From assembly GCA_029259875.1 (NCBI GenBank), contig JAJDEK010000002.1, positions 1 to 10,383 on the forward strand: 10,383 nt of DNA, in the 5' to 3' direction. The translations under genes were made by a program, and so were the position numbers. Position 1 is the first letter of the stretch, and every line of letters starts with the position of its first letter. Of the stretch, positions 6,603 to 10,383 are shown in pieces. Source of the stretch: Planctomycetaceae bacterium (lineage in GTDB: Bacteria > Planctomycetota > Planctomycetia > Planctomycetales > Planctomycetaceae). Below the pieces are notes generated by a model that saw only the letters and a program-made list of their open reading frames with translations, was not told where the DNA came from and did not search any database.

Positions 6603-7865
6603 TTAAACCGGGTAAGGCGACTTCAACCTGGCCGCTGGATTCGCTTCCAAATAACTGGCAATACGTTCTGTTCTGGAAATGGCTTCCGGAATAAAGTCGA
6701 TCGCTTTCTCCAGACGATCATTTGGTTCAGCACAACTGAAACGCAAAAACCCGTGTCCGGCTTCTCCAAAACATTCTCCTCCCAGACAAGCAATCCCGAA
6801 TTCATCGTCGGCACCTTCTAACAAGTAGAGCGCCAAGCCGTGACTTGTGATGCCCAATTTGTTACAGACAGGGGCCACATTCACAAAGACATAAAATGTC
6901 GCATTGGGATCGAGAGCGTGAAAATCGTCGATCTGATTCAATTTATTCGTCAGCAGAACGACCTTCTCCCGGAATTTCAACATGACTTCATCACGTTCTT
7001 GGGAATCGCAGTTTAATGCGGCTGCTCCGGCAAGTTGTACTAAAGGAGGCGTACATGAAAGTGTGGTGTTGACCATTTTGCCGATGGATGTAGCAACCGC
7101 TTCTGAAGCCACGCAGAACCCTAATCGCCAGCCACTCATACTATAGGATTTGCTGAAGGTATATGCCGAAACACATTGATCCATCATTCCCGGTTGAGCC
7201 AAGATAGAATGATGTTTGCCTTGCCAGACCATATGGCAATACGGTTCATCGCTAAATACGGCAATATTTTTACCGCGGATCAAATCAGCAATTGCTTTCA
7301 GATCAGATTCTTCAATGACCCCTCCGGTGGGATTATGAGGAGAGTTCAAGAAGATAGCTTTCGGGGCAGGATCCTCTGCCAGAAACTTTTCAATGTCGGC
7401 AAGGTCGGGACGGAAATCGTTCGACTGCTTAAGATCCGACAGAACCATGCGTGCGCCGCGACGTTCGATATTAGGCAGATAGGTTGGGAAATAGGGGCTA
7501 AAAACGAGCACACCATCACCGGGATTCAAAAAGGCTTCACAAAAGAATTGCTCAAAAACTTTGGCGCCGGGTCCAACAACTATATTCTCTGGTTTCGCGT
7601 CAACCTGAAATTCACGCGAGACAAAATCAGCAGCAGCCTTACGGAATTCAGGAATTCCTGGCGAGGCACAATAGTGTGACTGATTATTTTGAATCGCTTC
7701 GATACCTGTCGATTTTGCAGAAGCGGTACTATCAAAAGGACTATCTCCGACCTCCAGCTCGACAACATCTTTGCCTTCTGCTTTTAACTGCTTTGCTACG
7801 GCCAAGACACTGAAAGCCGTTTCGACTGTAAGAGACTGAGCAAAATCGCTTAATGATAGAGCCAC
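6603..7865 (-). CDS. PLP-dependent class I/II aminotransferase (aspartate aminotransferase-like)
   Basis: A 420-residue fold-type I aminotransferase that should transfer an amino group between an amino acid and a 2-oxo acid. With the GTG at 7865 as residue 1, the PLP contacts are all present: Asn178 in SPHNPTGG, Asp206 and Tyr209 in SDEPYCHMVW, the Schiff-base lysine Lys239 in FSKSYSMSGWR, Arg247 in the same motif, and the carboxylate-binding Arg375 in FLRFSCAEP. Tyr65 in SHYCASPG matches the tyrosine that reaches the partner subunit's cofactor, implying the usual dimer. The frame extends to another GTG at 7904, but the GTG at 7865 has AAAGGGGA seven bases upstream and yields the typical MALSLSDFAQSL opening. 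Aspartate is the likeliest donor, but alanine- and aromatic-specific relatives look alike, so no symbol is given. A TATAAA at 7926-7921 could be its -10 box. Confidence 0.92.
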   Translation of the reverse strand: MALSLSDFAQSLTVETAFSVLAVAKQLKAEGKDVVELEVGDSPFDSTASAKSTGIEAIQNNQSHYCASPGIPEFRKAAADFVSREFQVDAKPENIVVGPGAKVFEQFFCEAFLNPGDGVLVFSPYFPTYLPNIERRGARMVLSDLKQSNDFRPDLADIEKFLAEDPAPKAIFLNSPHNPTGGVIEESDLKAIADLIRGKNIAVFSDEPYCHMVWQGKHHSILAQPGMMDQCVSAYTFSKSYSMSGWRLGFCVASEAVATSIGKMVNTTLSCTPPLVQLAGAAALNCDSQERDEVMLKFREKVVLLTNKLNQIDDFHALDPNATFYVFVNVAPVCNKLGITSHGLALYLLEGADDEFGIACLGGECFGEAGHGFLRFSCAEPNDRLEKAIDFIPEAISRTERIASYLEANPAARLKSPYPV

Positions 7866-7872
7866 GAAGGAT

Positions 7873-7880
7873 TCCCCTTT
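7873..7880 (-). promoter_or_regulatory. ribosome binding site fixing the GTG start of the aminotransferase
   Basis: On the minus strand AAAGGGGA lies seven bases before the GTG at 7865. The alternative GTG at 7904 has no comparable site, so the 420-residue form is favoured. Confidence 0.68.
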
Positions 7881-7978
7881 GATGTTGAAGTTTTCTGGAA
7901 GCACTCTCGATGATGACTACTTTATAGGGGCGTTCCGAATTTTTAAACTGGCCCAGCCCTCAATCTAAAAAACACTCT

Positions 7979-8725
7979 TTATTTCGTTGAAATTGCCTGA
8001 GCTAAAGGACGCAAGACCTGATCGATCACGTATTCATTCATCAATTGATCTGATTTTGCTTTCAGATCCAGCATCGTTTCTTCTAATTTTGTTTCTGCTG
8101 ATAAACTGCCATACTGTCTGAGCGTAAAAAATACTGAAAGCTGTTCATCGGAATAATCCTCGCGTCTGACCTGATAGGCGTTTGTGCGAGTCTCAATTAA
8201 TAAGCGTGCCTGACAGCGACAGGACTCATCCAGACTGAGCGTGATCGATGGTTCATAATTCAGCGCCCGCGCTCCAGGAATCTGCAGTAGACTGTCAATG
8301 GCTTGATTTGATCCCAAGGCTTCAGCCACTAATGCATCATGATTCCCACGATAAGAAAAATCAAAGCCCACCACATAATCCAGCGCTTCACAATCGAGTG
8401 GACTGATTGACAACATATAAGGTACCAGTTCCAGCATCAATTGATGTTGTGCCAAACAATCATCCGGATCTTTGGGCGAAAAGTATCCGCTACTCACGCG
8501 CTGAGGTTCAAGAGAAATCCAGCGTTGTTGCCCGGTCTCTTCTTTATCTTCCTCCAGGATGAAACCGTTTTCGCCGCGGTTGTAGAAATTCCGCATGGTT
8601 GGAAAAGACTTTTGTACCCGCTCAAAAAAATTCAGTACCGTTTCGCGAGAAGAGGGTAGCGTCATTTCCGTACATAAATTCAGATTGGTAAAGTATTCGT
8701 CGGACAACATGCTGTATGGATGCAT
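7979..8725 (-). CDS. conserved hypothetical protein, planctomycete type
   Basis: A 248-residue protein with no domain I can name. Its opening (MHPYSMLSDEYFTNLNL, then a TLPSSRETVLNFFERVQKSFPTM segment) and its middle (SISPLDCEALDYVVGFDFSYRGNH, about 107-129) feel strongly conserved, and I recall similar sequences only from planctomycetes; that is memory, not a search. It has no signal peptide or membrane helix and mixes alpha and beta segments, so it is probably a soluble cytosolic protein. The last 45 residues are likely a helix pair. Cysteines at 90, 112, 169 and 171 do not form a standard metal motif. The ATG at 8725 is chosen; the frame runs on to a GTG at 8758 and an internal ATG at 8710 is possible, and none has a strong ribosome site. 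The aminotransferase follows 113 bases downstream on the same strand. Confidence 0.75.
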   Translation of the reverse strand: MHPYSMLSDEYFTNLNLCTEMTLPSSRETVLNFFERVQKSFPTMRNFYNRGENGFILEEDKEETGQQRWISLEPQRVSSGYFSPKDPDDCLAQHQLMLELVPYMLSISPLDCEALDYVVGFDFSYRGNHDALVAEALGSNQAIDSLLQIPGARALNYEPSITLSLDESCRCQARLLIETRTNAYQVRREDYSDEQLSVFFTLRQYGSLSAETKLEETMLDLKAKSDQLMNEYVIDQVLRPLAQAISTK

Positions 8726-8740
8726 AATCACTCTATTATC

Positions 8741-8770
8741 TTGTAATTTTGGTTTCACGTGTTCTAAAAT
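8741..8770 (+). promoter_or_regulatory. candidate promoter for the DNA alkyltransferase gene
   Basis: TTGTAA (8741-8746) and TAAAAT (8765-8770) match the sigma-70 boxes at 4 of 6 and 5 of 6 positions with an 18-base spacer. The predicted start near 8777 leaves a leader of about 49 bases. The gap to the divergent hypothetical gene is only 100 bases, so regulatory DNA for both genes must overlap here. I see no Ada-box-like repeat. Confidence 0.27.
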
Positions 8771-8813
8771 GAACGGTGGTCAATTGATACTTTCGAGTCA
8801 AAACTATTCTATC

Positions 8814-8818
8814 GGAGA
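8814..8818 (+). promoter_or_regulatory. ribosome binding site fixing the alkyltransferase start
   Basis: GGAGA lies seven bases before the ATG at 8826. The open frame continues upstream to 8595, but that extension overlaps the divergent gene and none of its starts, including the ATG at 8769, has such a site. Confidence 0.65.
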
Positions 8819-8825
8819 ATTCCAG

Positions 8826-9431
8826 ATGGGTCAAAGAACTGCTTCAGTTCCCAAAGCGATTTCTAAAACAGCACATAAAGCCACTTCTAATGAGCTATTT
8901 TCCTTGAAATTATCAATTTTTTCTACGGAAATCGGTTGGTGTGGACTGGTGGGAAATTCCGAGGGTGTAGAAAGGCTATTGATGGGACACCACTCTGCCG
9001 CTGATGTTCGTCAAGCAGTAAAGCAAGTCTGTAAAGAAGACTATAACGACTCAATCAAAAATCTCGATGAATTAAATTGGTTTCCAGACTTGTCTGAGAG
9101 GCTACAAGATTATTATCAAGGTGCAGTCGTCGATTTCCAGGATGTCGAAGGCAATTTACCTCGCTTGACTACATTTCAGTCACGCGTCATTCGAGCACTT
9201 AAAAAAGTAGGCTATGGCAAGCAGATCACCTATGGAGAACTCGCCACCAAAGCAGGAGCACCACGTGCCGCCCGTGCTGTGGGAACGGTGATGTCAACGA
9301 ATCGAATTCCGATTATTATTCCCTGTCACCGTGTGGTCGCTTCAGGCGGAAAGTTGGGAGGTTTTTCTTCACCTCAGGGAACATCGCTCAAACAGCATTT
9401 GCTAACATTGGAATCAGAGACGATTCAGTAG
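8826..9431 (+). CDS. ogt: methylated-DNA--[protein]-cysteine S-methyltransferase (Ogt/MGMT type)
   Basis: A suicide repair protein that moves the alkyl group from O6-alkylguanine (and O4-alkylthymine) in DNA to its own cysteine. The 201-residue product has an N-terminal domain (about 25-110, with the typical IGWCGL near 36-41 and a W-F pair at 85-86) and a C-terminal DNA-binding domain. The latter contains TTFQSRVIRAL (115-125), GKQITYGELA (131-140), RAARAVGTVMSTNRIP (147-162) with the likely arginine finger Arg150 and Asn159, and the active-site IPCHRV with Cys167. All key residues are intact. It lacks the Ada zinc-binding and AraC domains, so it is a stand-alone Ogt-like enzyme rather than the Ada regulator. 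About 20 extra, polar, lysine-containing residues precede the conserved part. The gene converges on the zinc-ribbon protein gene, 54 bases away. Confidence 0.95.
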   Translation: MGQRTASVPKAISKTAHKATSNELFSLKLSIFSTEIGWCGLVGNSEGVERLLMGHHSAADVRQAVKQVCKEDYNDSIKNLDELNWFPDLSERLQDYYQGAVVDFQDVEGNLPRLTTFQSRVIRALKKVGYGKQITYGELATKAGAPRAARAVGTVMSTNRIPIIIPCHRVVASGGKLGGFSSPQGTSLKQHLLTLESETIQ

Positions 9432-9473
9432 CAATTTGATTGAAGCTTAGATTGAGTGCAAAGAGAACACTTT

Positions 9474-9494
9474 TCTGCTTGCGAGTCAAGCAGA
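9474..9494. terminator. hairpin between convergent genes, possible terminator
   Basis: TCTGCTTG (9474-9481) and CAAGCAGA (9487-9494) form a perfect eight-base stem around a five-base loop. The stop codon of the minus-strand zinc-ribbon gene (9486-9488) sits at the loop edge. The stem is stronger than background, but no U-run follows it on either strand (the plus transcript continues UCUUC, the minus transcript AAAG). It may slow polymerase or protect the 3' ends rather than terminate by the intrinsic mechanism. Confidence 0.35.
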
Positions 9495-10340
9495 TCTTCG
9501 GGATGGAATTTCTGGAACGGACGTGTCAGTTTTAGGCTGCTGCAGATTAGAGTTCTGGTTTTTCTGGGCGTCTTGTTGGTCGAGCATTGCTTGCTCAAAC
9601 AGGAAAATTCTTTGCGTCAAGCGGTCAATACGACGGCTGACAGAAGTTGAACTCTGTTCCATCCCTGCTGAGACGAGAGTAATTACTCCCAGAAAGAGCA
9701 GCATTTGTCCGGCAGTACTGATCAGCCAGCCTGTCGAAGCATAATTTGCAGGTCCGCCATAATAACCCCACAGAACAAGCGTTGTTCCAATAGTTAAAAC
9801 AGCCACACCACCATACGCCATTAATTGACCAACTAACCCTAGCCAGTTCGGGCTTTGCTCATCGTCTTCAATTAAGTCCTGAATATCACGATAATCAGAT
9901 CGCAACCGTGGGACGGCTGCCTGTTGAAATGAGAGTGATTCCTCGTGTATGGGTTCGCTTTCTAACTTCTCCTCAACAGGAATTGATGTCTCCTGGTAGG
10001 GAGCATTTGAAACTTGAGTGTGAGTCGGGATAGGCTTCTCAACTTCTTGTTCCTTCTCAGTTACCTGTGGTGGCACATTTTCAAGGTCATTTTTTTCCGA
10101 GTGCTCAAACGGAGAAGAGGTAAGCTGCGGTCGTGGCTCTGGTTTTCTCAAGGGGCCATAAGGGTCGAGGACCTCACGGTTTGACCAACGTGCCAGCAAA
10201 TTCCGGGCTTCTTGAGTTTTATCACTGATACGTGTAGCAGCGGTCGTTCCCAGATCATTGCCACAGATTGCGCAATGGACCCGCTTTGAATCGGTAGAAA
10301 CTTCTGCAGCCACATCTGACTGGCAACTTGTGCACCACAT
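9486..10340 (-). CDS. zinc-ribbon membrane protein of unknown function
   Basis: A 284-residue protein with a clear domain order but no family I can name. Residues 3-26 form a small zinc ribbon with two CxxC pairs, Cys3/Cys6 and Cys23/Cys26. A conserved-looking RNLLARWSNREVLDPYGP segment (46-63) follows, then about 100 residues of acidic, Pro/Glu/Gln/Ser-rich and probably disordered linker. Two membrane helices come next (about 168-192 and 202-225) with a short Gly/Tyr-rich turn between them, then a predicted coiled coil (about 230-258, RRIDRLTQRIFLFEQAML) and a polar tail. With two helices, both ends lie on the same side, most simply the cytoplasm. AGGTG lies six bases before the ATG. Only 43 bases of upstream DNA are in the window, so its promoter cannot be judged. 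I have seen similar zinc-ribbon/two-helix proteins in planctomycetes (recollection only). Confidence 0.8.
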   Translation of the reverse strand: MWCTSCQSDVAAEVSTDSKRVHCAICGNDLGTTAATRISDKTQEARNLLARWSNREVLDPYGPLRKPEPRPQLTSSPFEHSEKNDLENVPPQVTEKEQEVEKPIPTHTQVSNAPYQETSIPVEEKLESEPIHEESLSFQQAAVPRLRSDYRDIQDLIEDDEQSPNWLGLVGQLMAYGGVAVLTIGTTLVLWGYYGGPANYASTGWLISTAGQMLLFLGVITLVSAGMEQSSTSVSRRIDRLTQRIFLFEQAMLDQQDAQKNQNSNLQQPKTDTSVPEIPSRRSA

Positions 10341-10383
10341 AAGGCACCTGGTTTTTATAACTGATTAGTATGAGGGGGTTTGA

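Noticed and set aside
7176-7679. A 167-codon open frame antisense to the aminotransferase
   Set aside because: It is fully contained in the opposite strand of a real enzyme gene with intact catalytic motifs, and its translation shows no domain.
8595-8825. N-terminal extension of the alkyltransferase frame
   Set aside because: It overlaps the divergent hypothetical gene, its translation does not resemble the family, and the ATG at 8826 has a good ribosome binding site.
1-10383. Defence system, mobile element, secondary-metabolite cluster or CRISPR array
   Set aside because: No transposase, integrase, nuclease-helicase pairs, toxin-antitoxin pairs, synthase genes or spaced repeats are visible; gene content and gaps look like ordinary chromosome.

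Overview
The window looks like ordinary, densely coded chromosome from a planctomycete, probably the Gimesia/Planctomyces side of the Planctomycetaceae. This rests on protein style: a short PQQ-like repeat protein, a TPR lipoprotein, two hypothetical proteins of a kind I associate with this phylum (memory, not a search), AT-leaning coding DNA, and several GTG/TTG starts. Ten protein genes fill almost everything. The largest gene-free stretch is about 200 bases (3137-3336), so no gap exceeds 300. I found no tRNA, rRNA, CRISPR array, insertion sequence, integrase or phage gene.

Layout, left to right. A GNAT-type acyltransferase (+, 81-1142) converges on a small PQQ-like repeat protein (-, 1177-1578). 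Behind that lies a TPR-repeat lipoprotein (-, 1670-3136), which appears to end in its own intrinsic terminator. A divergent promoter region (3137-3336) separates the lipoprotein from ispG (+, 3337-4482), followed by zwf (+, 4556-6115). Next comes a minus-strand group read in the order hypothetical protein (7979-8725), class I/II aminotransferase (6603-7865) and VanZ-like membrane protein (6144-6551). An O6-alkylguanine-DNA alkyltransferase gene (+, 8826-9431) diverges from the hypothetical gene. It converges on a zinc-ribbon, two-helix membrane protein (-, 9486-10340) at the right edge.

Functionally the window is a mix of housekeeping genes: isoprenoid precursor synthesis (ispG), NADPH supply through the oxidative pentose phosphate pathway (zwf), amino-acid transamination and direct DNA repair. 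Around them sit envelope or protein-interaction genes of unknown job. They do not form an obvious single pathway. ispG and zwf may share a transcript, and the hypothetical-aminotransferase-VanZ trio may also do so.

I looked for an undescribed system and did not find a convincing one. The best leads are modest: two uncharacterised protein families (7979-8725 and 9486-10340), a tiny stand-alone PQQ-like protein, a probable double-GNAT enzyme with an eroded acyl-CoA loop, and a 10-base inverted repeat overlapping the predicted lipoprotein promoter.
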